A DNA stretch of 64,000 bases from an uncultured Pseudoflavonifractor sp. Its GTDB lineage: Bacteria > Bacillota > Clostridia > Oscillospirales > Oscillospiraceae. Shown here piece by piece: positions 1-8,608 of the stretch. The translations under genes were made by a program, and so were the position numbers. Below the pieces are notes generated by a model. The model was not told the DNA's origin. It did not search any database and worked only from the letters and a program-made list of their open reading frames with translations. The stretch covers positions 1 through 64,000 of the forward strand of contig NZ_CALXEG010000009.1 of NCBI RefSeq assembly GCF_944387275.1, in the 5' to 3' direction. Position 1 is the stretch's first letter. Each line of letters opens with the position of its first letter.

Positions 1-143
1 GTGCCCTGGCGGCAGTTGGCCAGGTGATTCTTGACAGCCTCGTGAACAACGCTCACGTTGGGCTCAATGCCGAAGATAGCGTCGGAGAGGTCCACTTCGC
101 CGACCTTCTTGCCGGTCATATCAACAACAGTTGCTTTAGGCAT
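1..143 (-). CDS. rplD: 50S ribosomal protein L4, 5' part only
   Basis: This is the N-terminal 47 codons of ribosomal protein L4, cut off by the window edge. The minus-strand translation starts MPKATVVDMTGKKVGEVDL and continues into the conserved IFGIEPNVSVVHEAV segment of L4. L4 binds 23S rRNA and in some bacteria also represses its own operon. The ATG is at 143 with an AGGAGAG-type ribosome site just upstream, 17 bases after the rplC stop codon, so it is co-transcribed with rplC and rpsJ in the usual S10-operon order. The identification is firm; only the missing C-terminal part is unknown. Confidence 0.95.
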   Translation of the reverse strand, partial: MPKATVVDMTGKKVGEVDLSDAIFGIEPNVSVVHEAVKNHLANCRQG

Positions 144-160
144 TTGGTATCTCTCCTTTC

Positions 161-883
161 TTACTTGTTACGGGCGGAAGCCTTCTGGGGATTGCGGCCG
201 GAAGCCTTCTGCGGGTTCTTGGAGATGTCGGCAGCAGCGCCCTTCTCCTTGACGTTGATAACAGAGCTGCGCAGGCAGACGATGCCGCCCTTGGGGCCGG
301 GGATGGCGCCGCAGACAGCGATCAGGTTCAGCTCGGGGTCGACCTTGACCACGTCCAGGTTCAGCACGGTGACCTGCTCGTTGCCCATCTGGCCGGCGCC
401 GATCTTGCCCTTGAAGATGCGGGAAGGATCGCTGTTGGCGCTCATGGAACCGGCGTGACGGTGCACAGGGCCGGTACCGTGGGACTCCTTCAGGCGGTGA
501 GCGCCGTGGCGCTTGATGACGCCGGCGTAGCCCTTACCTTTGCTGATGCCGGTCACGTCCACACGATCGCCGGCGGCGAAGGTGTCGGCCTTGACCTCGT
601 CGCCGATGTTCATGGTCTCGGCGTTGTTGAGGGTGAACTCCTTGAGGACCTTCTTGGGGCTGACGCCGGCCTTCTTCAGGTGGCCCAGCTCGGGCTTGGT
701 GAGCTTGCGCTCGGGCACGTCCTCGAAGCCCAGCTGCACAGCGGTGTAGCCGTCCTTCTCCACGGTCTTCTTCTGAGTGACCACGCAGGGGCCAGCCTCA
801 ATGACGGTGACCGGGATGACCTTGCCGGCTTCGTCGAAGATCTGCGTCATGCCGACCTTCTTGCCGATAATGGCCTTTTCCAT
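161..883 (-). CDS. rplC: 50S ribosomal protein L3 with extended C-terminal tail
   Basis: Ribosomal protein L3, an early-assembling 23S rRNA-binding protein near the peptidyl transferase centre. The start [20 protein letters not shown] and the central [20 protein letters not shown] segment are L3 signatures. At 240 residues it is longer than the usual 205-215. The extra length is a C-terminal tail that ends in an eight-residue tandem repeat (NPQKASGR then NPQKASAR), visible in the DNA as GGAAGCCTTCTG twice, 24 bases apart. It lies between rpsJ and rplD in the S10 operon. The tail is probably disordered and basic; I know no function for it. Confidence 0.97.
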   Translation of the reverse strand: MEKAIIGKKVGMTQIFDEAGKVIPVTVIEAGPCVVTQKKTVEKDGYTAVQLGFEDVPERKLTKPELGHLKKAGVSPKKVLKEFTLNNAETMNIGDEVKADTFAAGDRVDVTGISKGKGYAGVIKRHGAHRLKESHGTGPVHRHAGSMSANSDPSRIFKGKIGAGQMGNEQVTVLNLDVVKVDPELNLIAVCGAIPGPKGGIVCLRSSVINVKEKGAAADISKNPQKASGRNPQKASARNK

Positions 884-1021
884 GTGTTTTCCTCCTTAAA
901 TAAGGTTATTGGTTGGAAGACTTGGGGCATCAGGCTCCCCATTGGTCTGCCAACTTGACCCGTCCGCCTCAAAACGCGGCGGACTGCGGGTACAACATAG
1001 TTGTGAGACTCAGCTGTTCAA

Positions 1022-1336
1022 TTACAGCTTGATCTCGATCTCCACGCCGGCGGGGAGCTCCAGGCTCATCAGGGCCTCCACGGTCTTGGGGGAGGGCTTG
1101 AGGATGTCGATGAGGCGCTTGTGGGTGCGGCGCTCAAACTGCTCCCGGGAGTCCTTGTACTTGTGCACAGCGCGCAGGATGGTCACGACCTCTTTCTTGG
1201 TGGGCAGAGGGATAGGACCGGAGACAGACGCGCCGGTGCGCTTGGCGGTCTCCACGATCTTCTCGGCGCTCTGGTCAATGAGCTGGTGGTCGTAAGCCTT
1301 GAGACGGATGCGAATCATTTCTTTCTGGGCTGCCAT
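1022..1336 (-). CDS. rpsJ: 30S ribosomal protein S10
   Basis: Ribosomal protein S10 (104 residues, normal length), a component of the 30S head and, as NusE, a partner of the antitermination factor Nus[21 protein letters not shown] and the [16 protein letters not shown] segment are diagnostic. It is the first gene of the S10 operon here, with rplC following 138 bases downstream. The ATG at 1336 has AAGGAGG upstream. A leader of about 270 bases separates it from the promoter at 1613-1641. Confidence 0.97.
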   Translation of the reverse strand: MAAQKEMIRIRLKAYDHQLIDQSAEKIVETAKRTGASVSGPIPLPTKKEVVTILRAVHKYKDSREQFERRTHKRLIDILKPSPKTVEALMSLELPAGVEIEIKL

Positions 1337-1612
1337 GGTGTTTCCTCCTTAAACATACGAAGTGGGGTTCGGTACTCCTCGCACGCTTCGTACGGTGAGA
1401 AATCTTATGTCCACGGTTCCGTGCGTATCACTCCAGGACATGAAGAAAACCGGCTCTAAGCAGGCCGGTTTACTCCATGCACCGGCGATATACGCCCGTG
1501 CACAGATTCCTCAGCCGCCCGATTCTAGCTCGGACATACTCCGCGGAAGTTACCGGCTCACGCCGCAATCTCCCGCATCATCGCAGATCGCGCCCTAAAC
1601 AGGCGCTCTGAT
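1337..1612 (-). promoter_or_regulatory. Long 5' leader of the S10 operon
   Basis: The transcript from the promoter at 1613-1641 carries about 270 untranslated bases before rpsJ. A hairpin with 8-bp GC-rich arms (AAACCGGC at 1447-1454, GCCGGTTT at 1464-1471) is followed on the minus strand by TTTTCTTC, which could act as an attenuator. S10 leaders are regulated by L4 in gammaproteobacteria; whether that applies here cannot be told from the sequence. Confidence 0.45.
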
Positions 1613-1641
1613 ATAATACCCTAAACATAGGGCTATGTCAA
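1613..1641 (-). promoter_or_regulatory. S10 operon promoter
   Basis: On the minus strand there is a consensus TTGACA (1636-1641), a 17-base spacer and TATTAT (1613-1618). This is a strong housekeeping promoter, fitting a ribosomal operon. Confidence 0.8.
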
Positions 1642-1753
1642 GAGTTTCTCGGTATTTTTTTGCTCTTTTTTCAAAAAAACCGTGGTTTTGGCCACTTACA
1701 CAAAGGAAAAGGCCAGATGGGGCGCTGTTCTGTCCGCTTTGCCCGCCGGGCGC

Positions 1754-1787
1754 AAAAGACCGGGCCGCCCCATGGGACGGCCCGGTC
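1754..1787 (-). terminator. Terminator of the SLH surface-protein gene
   Basis: GC-rich hairpin (GACCGGGCCG arm with a mirrored CGGCCCGGTC arm) followed by TTTT on the minus strand, 25 bases after the stop codon at 1813. Confidence 0.8.
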
Positions 1788-1812
1788 CAAAACTGCCGGA
1801 AAAGCGCCGCGA

Positions 1813-4161
1813 TTACTTGGCGGTGCGGATGATGATGCTGGCCTTGAACTCGCCGGAGCTGGTGTAGCCGCCGTAGATGTTCAGGCTGTCGCCGGTCTTC
1901 AGGCTGCCCAGGGAGAAGCTGCCGCCGGTGGCCTCCTGCATGACGGTGCCCGAGGGGGCGCTGACCTGGATCACCGAGCCGTTGCCCGTGCCGTCGTCGG
2001 CCCGGAAGGTGATGGTCCGGTCGGAGGTGTTCACGTAGATGACAGTGCCGTTGAGCTGGCTGCTGCTGGTGGTGGTCTTGTCCACCTCGATGGAGGCCAC
2101 GGTGTCGCCGTTGGTGACCATGGCCACGTGGTAGCCCACACGCAGGTCGTACATGGAGATGAGCTTGCCGTCCTGGCTCACCGACACGCCGCTGGTGATG
2201 GCGTAGGTAACGGTGCCGCCGTTGTTGTCCAGCTCCACCTCGATGGTGACGCCGGAGGTATCCTCGCTCTTGCGGGTGATGGTGCCGGAGACATTGGCGC
2301 TCTGGGGCACGGAGTCGATCAGGGTGACGGCGTTGTAGCGGACGGTGACGGTGACGGCGTCGCCGGTGCGCAGCTTGTCAATGGTGCTGGGCTTTTCGCT
2401 GCGCCGGATCTGGGGCGGATCGGACAGGTCGATCTGGAAGGGGACCACCCGGCCGTCGGCGGTGGTGACGCTGATGACCTCCGTGGTGGTGCCGGCGGGG
2501 TAGCTGATGTCGGTGATGGTGCCCGAGGTGACGGTGGAGCCGGGGTAGCCGGCGAGCATGGACACCTCGCCGCCGGACAGGCGGACGGTGACGAACCAGT
2601 CCTTCTGCACGTCGGACACGGCGGCGGTCTTGCCGTTATAGGTCACCACGGCGCTGGCGGCAAAGTTGTAGGTGGTGGCCTTGTTGGTCTTCAGGTCGGT
2701 GATGGTCACGTTGCTGACGCCGCTGGCGCTGCCCACGCTCTTCACGGCGCCCTGGATGTACTGGGTGACGGTATCCACAGCGGCGGTGGTCACGTTGCCG
2801 TTGTCATTGGACACCCGGAGGGACACATAGCTGCCCACATAGCTGGTGTTCATGGCGGAGACGGCCAGGCCGTTGGCGGTGATGGCAGTGCCCGCGGGGA
2901 CGGTGAGCCGCTCCTGCTGGCCGTCAAAGCCGGAGATGGTGAGCACGCTGCCGCCGGAGGCCTGGGTCTCCACGGCGGTGATCAGGCCCTCGGCCTTCCG
3001 GGTACCGCCGGAGAGCTGGACGGCGGCCAGGTGGTCCTGCTGGTCCACCCGGCAGACGGCGGTGGTGTACCCCGCCTCGGGGTCGATGAGCTCATAGCCG
3101 CCCACCTTCTGGCCCACCTGCACCTCGGTGAAGCGGTCGTAGGGCAGGGTGAGGGAGGTGCCGTTCACATTGAGGAGAATCCCGCTGTCCGACACGCCCA
3201 CCACAGTGCCGGCCACGGTGTCCAGCTTGCCGGACACGCGCACGGCCATGGGCGTGCCGTCTTCATCGTAGCACACCCGGGCGTAGGTACCGGTCTGGAG
3301 CAGGGCGCTGTCCACCAGCATGCTGTTCTCATAGATGGGGGTGTCCGCCGGCAGGGAGATGGTGTAGGAGCCGGACAGGTCGCTGTTGAGGGTGAGGAGG
3401 AGCACGTTCTTGCTGCTGGAGGTGGCGGAGACGATGGTGCCCGCCTGCCACTCGTAGTCGGTGTAGTTGGGCAGCTCCACGCTGGTGCCCCGCTCCTTCA
3501 TGAAGGCGATGGCCCGGGAGAGCATGGTGGCGGCCACCTCGCGGGTGACGGTGCTCTTGGGCTGGAACTGGTTCTGGTCGGTGCCGGTGATGATGCCGTA
3601 TGTATTGAGCAGGTAGATATAGGGCTCACGGCCGGGGGTGATGTCGGCCTTGTCGGTGAACGTGAGGGTGTAGCTGGACAGGTGCTCGGCCATGGAGTCC
3701 AGCTGCATGGCCCGCACCAGGTAGAGGGCGAAGTCCTCCTTGGTGATGGTCCTGCCGTTGTCCAGCGCGCCGGAGTCATAGAGCCCCTTCAGCTCGGTGT
3801 AGGAGAGGATGCCCGCCTCCAGGCAGGTGGCGTACTCGTCCCGGAACCAGGACTGCTGATCCCCCATGATGGCGGAGATCTCACTGGCCCGGTCCTTGCC
3901 GATCTGGGTCCGCAGATCGGTCTCCACGGCGATGCGGGCGCACAGGGCCAGGGCCTCGCTGCCCTGGAGCTCGTTCTTGGGGCGGAACTCGCCGTTGTCA
4001 TAGCCTTTGAACACGCCCTGGGCGGCCATGTCGTTGATGTAGGACTCCGCCCAGTATCCGGCGGGCACGTCGGGGAACGTGGCGGCGAATGCGGGTACCG
4101 TGGTCAGTGAGAGCACCAGCGCCAGGGCCAGCGCACCGGAAAGCAGTCTGTTTCGTTTCAT
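1813..4161 (-). CDS. Secreted SLH-domain surface protein
   Basis: A 782-residue secreted protein, likely attached to the cell wall. It begins with a signal peptide (MKRNRLLSGALALALVLS, cleavage near AFA-ATF at residues 26-27). An SLH domain follows (FPDVPAGYWAESYIND, about residues 29-75), then a second SLH-like stretch around residues 170-215 ending TREVAATMLSRA. SLH domains bind pyruvylated secondary cell-wall polymer. The remaining 550 residues are rich in T, V, S and G with recurring short beta-strand motifs, and contain no enzyme signature I recognise. The start is set at 4161 because GGAGGTGCGCT precedes that ATG; a longer in-frame extension has no ribosome site. It stands alone with its own promoter and terminator. 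Confidence 0.85.
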   Translation of the reverse strand: MKRNRLLSGALALALVLSLTTVPAFAATFPDVPAGYWAESYINDMAAQGVFKGYDNGEFRPKNELQGSEALALCARIAVETDLRTQIGKDRASEISAIMGDQQSWFRDEYATCLEAGILSYTELKGLYDSGALDNGRTITKEDFALYLVRAMQLDSMAEHLSSYTLTFTDKADITPGREPYIYLLNTYGIITGTDQNQFQPKSTVTREVAATMLSRAIAFMKERGTSVELPNYTDYEWQAGTIVSATSSSKNVLLLTLNSDLSGSYTISLPADTPIYENSMLVDSALLQTGTYARVCYDEDGTPMAVRVSGKLDTVAGTVVGVSDSGILLNVNGTSLTLPYDRFTEVQVGQKVGGYELIDPEAGYTTAVCRVDQQDHLAAVQLSGGTRKAEGLITAVETQASGGSVLTISGFDGQQERLTVPAGTAITANGLAVSAMNTSYVGSYVSLRVSNDNGNVTTAAVDTVTQYIQGAVKSVGSASGVSNVTITDLKTNKATTYNFAASAVVTYNGKTAAVSDVQKDWFVTVRLSGGEVSMLAGYPGSTVTSGTITDISYPAGTTTEVISVTTADGRVVPFQIDLSDPPQIRRSEKPSTIDKLRTGDAVTVTVRYNAVTLIDSVPQSANVSGTITRKSEDTSGVTIEVELDNNGGTVTYAITSGVSVSQDGKLISMYDLRVGYHVAMVTNGDTVASIEVDKTTTSSSQLNGTVIYVNTSDRTITFRADDGTGNGSVIQVSAPSGTVMQEATGGSFSLGSLKTGDSLNIYGGYTSSGEFKASIIIRTAK

Positions 4162-4225
4162 AGCGCACCTCCAAATTCGGGCTCGTCCTTTTCCCGCCGG
4201 AAGGCGGGTTGCTGCACTTAACATA

Positions 4226-4254
4226 ATTATAGCGGCTCATTCTGGAAAAAGCAA
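4226..4254 (-). promoter_or_regulatory. Promoter of the SLH surface-protein gene
   Basis: Minus strand: TTGCTT (4249-4254), 17 bases, TATAAT (4226-4231), about 60 bases before the start codon at 4161. Confidence 0.65.
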
Positions 4255-4330
4255 CGGGAACCCTGTCTTTTTCTCCCCGTTCCAGAATCTGCTGTTTTTC
4301 AGACGTTTTTCCCGCCGAAAAGTTCCCTGC

Positions 4331-4373
4331 AAAAAAACAGGAGCGGGGACAGCCGCCGCTTCCCCCGCTCCTG
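4331..4373 (-). terminator. Terminator of the lipoprotein gene
   Basis: Hairpin with CAGGAGCGGGG / CCCCGCTCCTG arms followed by seven T on the minus strand, just past the stop codon at 4397. Confidence 0.85.
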
Positions 4374-4396
4374 CTACCTTATATTATATTGTCCCT

Positions 4397-5356
4397 TTAC
4401 TCGTTGACGGCCGCGCCGCCCTCGGCGCCGCTCTGGCCGTCGGTTCCGGCGCTCTGGGAACCGTCCGTGCTCTGGGTGCCGTCGGTGTTCTGGACCGTGG
4501 TCAGGTCCTCCGCCTCCAGGGCCTCGGCGGGGATCTCAAAGTCGGTGGCCGCGTCAAAGTTGGAGCAGTTCATCCGGATCACAGAGCTCACCAGCTGGTT
4601 GGTGGCCTCGTCCTCCGTGGTGGTGGGATGGCCCAGGGTCTCGTCGATGTTGGCCTCCATGTTGTCGATGACCTCCATCATGTCCATCTCCATCTGGACC
4701 AGGTAGCCCTGCTGGTCCACCCACACGGTGACAGAGGCGGCGGGCATGTTCTCCAGGTTGGCCCTGATCTTCTCCTGCTGGTCCTCGGACATGGAGGAGA
4801 TGGAGGACAGGTAGCCGTTGGTATCCAGGATGTCCACCAGGGGCGCGCCGCTGATGGAGCCGGTGTACTTCACCGCGTCGGCGCCGTTGACGGTCTCGGT
4901 GCCGTCCTTCTTGAAGCCGGAGGCCTGATCCAGGTAGCCGCCCAGGGTATCCCCGGCGTTATAGGTGTCCAGCACGTCCTGGGTGGTGGTCTGCTTGGCC
5001 CAGTAGGTGCCGTCGGTGGCGTACTGGACCAGGTCCTCCCCCTCTTTCCGGGCGTACATGGTGATGGTCTGGTTGTAGGTGTCGTCGCCGGTGGCCATGT
5101 CCAGCGCCACCTCCGCCTTGATCTTCAGCGGGTCCTGGAAGGTGGTCAGGGTCATCCGGTTGGTGACGGACAGATCCTGGTCCTCAGAGGTGTATTCCGC
5201 CGCCATCTCGATGACGGCGTCCACGCTGGCGGCGCCCTTCACCTTCTCCAGGGCGGCAGCCACCGTCTCGTCGGCGTTTCCGCCGGAGCAGGCTGTCAGC
5301 GACAGGGCCAGCAGCGCGGCGGCGCCCAGAGCGGCCGTACGTTTCATCCATTTCAT
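4397..5356 (-). CDS. Lipoprotein, DUF6612-like
   Basis: A 319-residue predicted lipoprotein. The signal sequence ends in a lipobox (LTAC, Cys23) followed by SGGNADETVAAALEK. The mature part alternates short strands typical of LolA/LppX-like lipid-binding folds (for example YAEEV-like and VTVWVDQQGYLVQMEMDM segments), which is why DUF6612 is suggested; I assign that family with only moderate confidence. The tail is low-complexity Ser/Thr/Gly/Asp. The start at 5356 follows AAAGGACA. It is monocistronic, with its own promoter and strong terminator. No partner gene hints at a substrate. Confidence 0.75.
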   Translation of the reverse strand: MKWMKRTAALGAAALLALSLTACSGGNADETVAAALEKVKGAASVDAVIEMAAEYTSEDQDLSVTNRMTLTTFQDPLKIKAEVALDMATGDDTYNQTITMYARKEGEDLVQYATDGTYWAKQTTTQDVLDTYNAGDTLGGYLDQASGFKKDGTETVNGADAVKYTGSISGAPLVDILDTNGYLSSISSMSEDQQEKIRANLENMPAASVTVWVDQQGYLVQMEMDMMEVIDNMEANIDETLGHPTTTEDEATNQLVSSVIRMNCSNFDAATDFEIPAEALEAEDLTTVQNTDGTQSTDGSQSAGTDGQSGAEGGAAVNE

Positions 5357-5405
5357 TGTACATTGTCCTTTCTTTCCAATACGCGGCATGCGCGCAGTTA
5401 TGGAT

Positions 5406-5434
5406 AGTATAGCACGCTTTCCCCCTTCTGTCAC
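5406..5434 (-). promoter_or_regulatory. Promoter of the lipoprotein gene
   Basis: Minus strand: GTGACA (5429-5434), 17 bases, TATACT (5406-5411). It is divergent from the promoter at 5484-5512. Confidence 0.6.
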
Positions 5435-5483
5435 CCGTTTCTCCGCCTTTTTGCCGGGTACTCCCCCTTTTTTCTCCCGCTTC

Positions 5484-5512
5484 TTGCCATCTCCCCACCG
5501 GTGTGCTAGGAT
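5484..5512 (+). promoter_or_regulatory. Promoter of the zinc-ribbon protein gene
   Basis: TTGCCA (5484-5489), 17-base spacer, TAGGAT (5507-5512), about 50 bases before the start at 5566. Confidence 0.5.
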
Positions 5513-5565
5513 GGATTTGGCCCCAAGTATTCTGTCGATTCTGACTTTTCTGGAGGAGATACCCT

Positions 5566-7263
5566 ATGTTCTGTCCCAAGTGCGGTTTCCCCTACGGTCC
5601 CGACGACCGCTTCTGCGGCCGCTGCGGCGCGGCGCTTCCCGACCGGGAGGCCCATGCGGAGCAGGAGGCGGTCCCTGCAGAGCAGCCGGCTGCCGCTGCG
5701 GCTGCACCCCGCCCCAGGCGGCGGCTCCTCTTTGTGCTGGCCGCGGTACTGGTGCTGGCCGCTGCGGCGGGCACTCTGGCCTTCTTCCTCACCCGCCCGC
5801 CCCAGCTGGACCCGTCCTTTGTTTTGAACAGTCAGAATTCCTTCTTTTTCATGGCCAGGTCCGACCCTGCCCAGGCGGAGCTGTGGCGGGGTACGGAGCA
5901 GGTGCTGACCCTCCCGCAGGAAAACACCGCGTTCCGCTCCGCCGCTATGTCCGCGGACAAGTCCGTGCTCCTGCTGGCGGATGCCGAAGGCACCCTGTAC
6001 CGGGCCGATTCCGTTGGCTGCACCACCCTGGCGGAGCAGGTGGGGTACTGCGCGCTCTCCGGCGACGGGAGCACCGCCGCCTGGGTCACCGCGGATGGGC
6101 AGCTCTGGCTCCAGCGGAGCGAGGAGGCCCCGACGCTGGCGGCCGAGGGCGTGTCCCCCTCCTCCGTCCTCCTGTCCTACGGCGGCCATGCCCTGGTGTG
6201 GCAGACAGCCTCTGACAGCGACGGCAACTTTCATCTCTGCCTGATGCTGGACGGCGGCGTGCTCCAGGAGCTTCCCTCTGAGGATATGGCCCCCGCCCTG
6301 GTCACTGACAGCGGCACGCTCTACTACACCGTCCTGGACGGCAGCAGTCTCTCCCTGTACGCCTGGCGGGACGGAGCTTCCGTCCTGCTCACCGACCGGC
6401 TGTCCCTCTTAGCAAGCCTGCTCTCCAACCGGGACGGCACCGAGCTGCTCTACACGACGGAAGAGGACGACAGCCCCGTCACCTGGTTCTGCCGGGAGGG
6501 CGAGGAACCCCGGAACATCGGCGCCTTCTCCCTTCAGTCCCTCTGTTCCCCGGCCTTTTCCTCCAGCAGCTATAACGGCACCAATTACCTCTCTGTCCGC
6601 CTGTACAACGTGGACACGCTACGGAAAAAATGCCTCCGCTCGGACCAGAACATCTGGCTGCTGGATGGGGACGGGGAGGCCTCCGCTCTGTTTCCCGAGG
6701 ACACCTTTCTCTCTCTCTCTGCCGCCTACACCTCCCAGGACGGAAACAGCCTGGTGGTCCAGATCAGCGGCGTGAGCGAGCAGAACACCCTCTACCGTTT
6801 TGACGACCTGTGGGGCGCCCCCGCCTCCCAGGTGCTGGCCCAGGGGCACATGCTCTCCCTGCTGGGCGCCTCCTCCGACCTGTCCCTGATGCTCTACACC
6901 CTCCCCGGCGATACACAGCTGGCGCGGAACTATTACGCCCTCCGGGCGGGTGGGGAGCCGGTGTTCCTGACTCATGGCACTGAATTCGCCGTAATCACTG
7001 CGGACAACACCATCCTCTGCTCCGCCGACGACAACACCAGACTTCTCTTCTCCGACGGCGGCGATCCTATTTCCGTGGAGGTGCCCGCAGCGGAGGACGA
7101 CAACGTCTTTCTTACTGTCACCGGGGTGGGCAGCCAGACCTGCATCACCGTGTGCGTTGACCTCGCATCCTCAGCCCCCTCTTCTGCGGACGTCTATACC
7201 GTCTCTCCTGACGGTACGCTCAACCTTCTGGCCGAGGATATCCTGTACCTGTACGCCTACTGA
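5566..7263 (+). CDS. Zinc-ribbon membrane protein with extracytoplasmic propeller-like domain
   Basis: A 565-residue protein in three parts. Residues 1-21 are a small zinc ribbon (Cys3, Cys6, Cys17, Cys20). A low-complexity Ala/Pro/Arg linker leads to one transmembrane helix at about 54-75 (LLFVLAAVLVLAAAAGTLAFF). The outside part (about 80-565) has repeated blocks such as SADKSVLLLADAEGTLYRAD and SGDGSTAAWVTADGQLWL, the pattern of a beta-propeller of the TolB/WD40 sort. The ribbon-TM-propeller layout is common in clostridial proteins of unknown role, perhaps as sensors. The ATG at 5566 follows GGAGGAGATACCCT. The gene stands alone between its own promoter and terminator. Confidence 0.75.
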   Translation: MFCPKCGFPYGPDDRFCGRCGAALPDREAHAEQEAVPAEQPAAAAAAPRPRRRLLFVLAAVLVLAAAAGTLAFFLTRPPQLDPSFVLNSQNSFFFMARSDPAQAELWRGTEQVLTLPQENTAFRSAAMSADKSVLLLADAEGTLYRADSVGCTTLAEQVGYCALSGDGSTAAWVTADGQLWLQRSEEAPTLAAEGVSPSSVLLSYGGHALVWQTASDSDGNFHLCLMLDGGVLQELPSEDMAPALVTDSGTLYYTVLDGSSLSLYAWRDGASVLLTDRLSLLASLLSNRDGTELLYTTEEDDSPVTWFCREGEEPRNIGAFSLQSLCSPAFSSSSYNGTNYLSVRLYNVDTLRKKCLRSDQNIWLLDGDGEASALFPEDTFLSLSAAYTSQDGNSLVVQISGVSEQNTLYRFDDLWGAPASQVLAQGHMLSLLGASSDLSLMLYTLPGDTQLARNYYALRAGGEPVFLTHGTEFAVITADNTILCSADDNTRLLFSDGGDPISVEVPAAEDDNVFLTVTGVGSQTCITVCVDLASSAPSSADVYTVSPDGTLNLLAEDILYLYAY

Positions 7264-7275
7264 CACATTTCCTGA

Positions 7276-7323
7276 AAAGTATGGAGCGCCGCGCCCCCTG
7301 AGGGGCACGGCGCTCCATACTTT
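7276..7323. terminator. Bidirectional terminator
   Basis: Long hairpin with a perfect 16-bp outer stem starting AAAGTATGGAGCGCCG and a GCCCC/GGGGC inner stem. It sits between two convergent genes (stops at 7263 and 7341) and has A/T runs on both sides. Confidence 0.85.
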
Positions 7324-7340
7324 ACTTTAAAAACCACTTG

Positions 7341-7772
7341 TTATCGCTGCGCCGGGCTCTCCACCGGGATGCCCCTGGACCGCAGCTCGGCCAGGAAGAT
7401 CTCCCGTCCCTCAAAGAGGAATTCCAGATTGATCCGCTTTCCGTTCTTGAGGTAGAGGGCCATCCGGCGTCCGCCCAGCAGGTCCACCCGGGCGATGTCG
7501 CCGGTGGCGACCCGCTTGGCCGGTCCGTAGCCGTCGCAGCAGCGGAGGGTATCGTCGTCCTCCAGCCGGACGCAGGCCCGGGCGGGGCGCAGCAGGGAAA
7601 CCACCGCCAGCACCGCCACCACCACGGCGCCGATGCGGCACAGAAGCCGCAGACTGTCGTCCCCCATCAGCTCCAGCCCGCTGTACACCCACAGCAGCAC
7701 CGCCGCCACCAGGAACACCACCCCTGCCAGCCGGTAGGATGTGCTCAGGCTCCGATTCATCCGATATTCCAT
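7341..7772 (-). CDS. Small two-TM membrane protein (PH-like C-terminal half)
   Basis: A 143-residue protein of unknown function. It has two adjacent transmembrane helices (about 14-31 LAGVVFLVAAVLLWVYSG and 42-60 LLCRIGAVVVAVLAVVSLL), then a cytoplasmic part with alternating strands (RVDLLGGRRMALYLKNGKRI). That part resembles the membrane PH-domain arrangement, but this is only a fold impression. The start at 7772 follows GAAGGAAAAAGC. It is convergent with the zinc-ribbon gene and divergent from the Dabb gene. Confidence 0.6.
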   Translation of the reverse strand: MEYRMNRSLSTSYRLAGVVFLVAAVLLWVYSGLELMGDDSLRLLCRIGAVVVAVLAVVSLLRPARACVRLEDDDTLRCCDGYGPAKRVATGDIARVDLLGGRRMALYLKNGKRINLEFLFEGREIFLAELRSRGIPVESPAQR

Positions 7773-8020
7773 GCTTTTTCCTTCTTTCCTAGGAAAGGCC
7801 GCAGGTCCGGGCGGTATCTCCCCCAGCCCCGCATTTTTCCAGTAAGCGGCAGAGATCCCGCCCCTTCCGGGCTTGCTCCGCCGCGCCGTACGCATTATAA
7901 TATAAATGAGGCGCCCGGCGCAACGGTCATTCTGGTGGAAACGCGGCGGGTTTTCTCCCCGGATTTTTGGCTGCCTGCCCGGCTGTCCGCTCCGGTAACG
8001 CTGCAAAGGAGGTTATTCCC

Positions 8021-8323
8021 ATGCTCAAGCATATTGTCGTATGGAAGTTCAAGGACCAGGCCGAGGGCAAGTCCCGGGCCGAGAACTGCGCTCTGGTCCG
8101 GGACCGCCTGCTGGCCCTGGTGGGGGTCATCCCCGAGGTGAAGCACATGGAGGTGGGCATCGACATCGGCTCCATCCAGGGCAACTTCGACCTGGCCCTC
8201 ATCGTGGAGACCGCCAACACCGACACCCTCTCCGTCTACGCCAACCACCCCGAGCATCTGAAGGTTGTGGACTACATCAAAAAGGTGATCGAGCAGCGGG
8301 TGGCTGTGGACTTCACTTTCTGA
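8021..8323 (+). CDS. Dabb (stress-responsive A/B barrel) domain protein
   Basis: A 100-residue protein matching the Dabb family, a dimeric alpha-beta barrel of about 95-105 residues. The N-terminal MLKHIVVWKFKD and the late YANHPEHLKVVDYIKKV segment are the usual landmarks of the family. Members are cytosolic and mostly of unknown function; some plant relatives are stress-induced and one is a polyketide cyclase. The ATG at 8021 has AAGGAGG eight bases upstream. It is monocistronic with a clear terminator. Confidence 0.85.
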   Translation: MLKHIVVWKFKDQAEGKSRAENCALVRDRLLALVGVIPEVKHMEVGIDIGSIQGNFDLALIVETANTDTLSVYANHPEHLKVVDYIKKVIEQRVAVDFTF

Positions 8324-8337
8324 ATATTCCAGCACGA

Positions 8338-8372
8338 AAAGCGCCCCGATTCTCCTTCGGGGCGCTTCTTTA
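8338..8372 (+). terminator. Terminator of the Dabb gene
   Basis: AAAGCGCCCCGA / TCGGGGCGCTT hairpin followed by a CTTTATT run. Confidence 0.85.
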
Positions 8373-8494
8373 TTGCCATTTCCAGGGTCTTATTTTCCCG
8401 TCCCTCCCTGTACCCGCCCCTGCGCGTCACTCTTTTCGCCAGAACACTCCGGTTTTCGCCCTTTTATTTTGTGCATTTTTTACCATTTGGACAG

Positions 8495-8523
8495 TTGACA
8501 CTTTTCTTCTGCGGTGGTATTAT
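8495..8523 (+). promoter_or_regulatory. Promoter of the M14 peptidase gene
   Basis: Consensus TTGACA (8495-8500), 17 bases, TATTAT (8518-8523), about 85 bases before the start at 8609. Confidence 0.75.
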
Positions 8524-8608
8524 TCATTCATATTTATTCATCAAGTTGTGAGTATTCCGTATTTTTATTCTGTGTGCCCGCGATTTGAGAGAAGGAAAGG
8601 TGAAGCAA

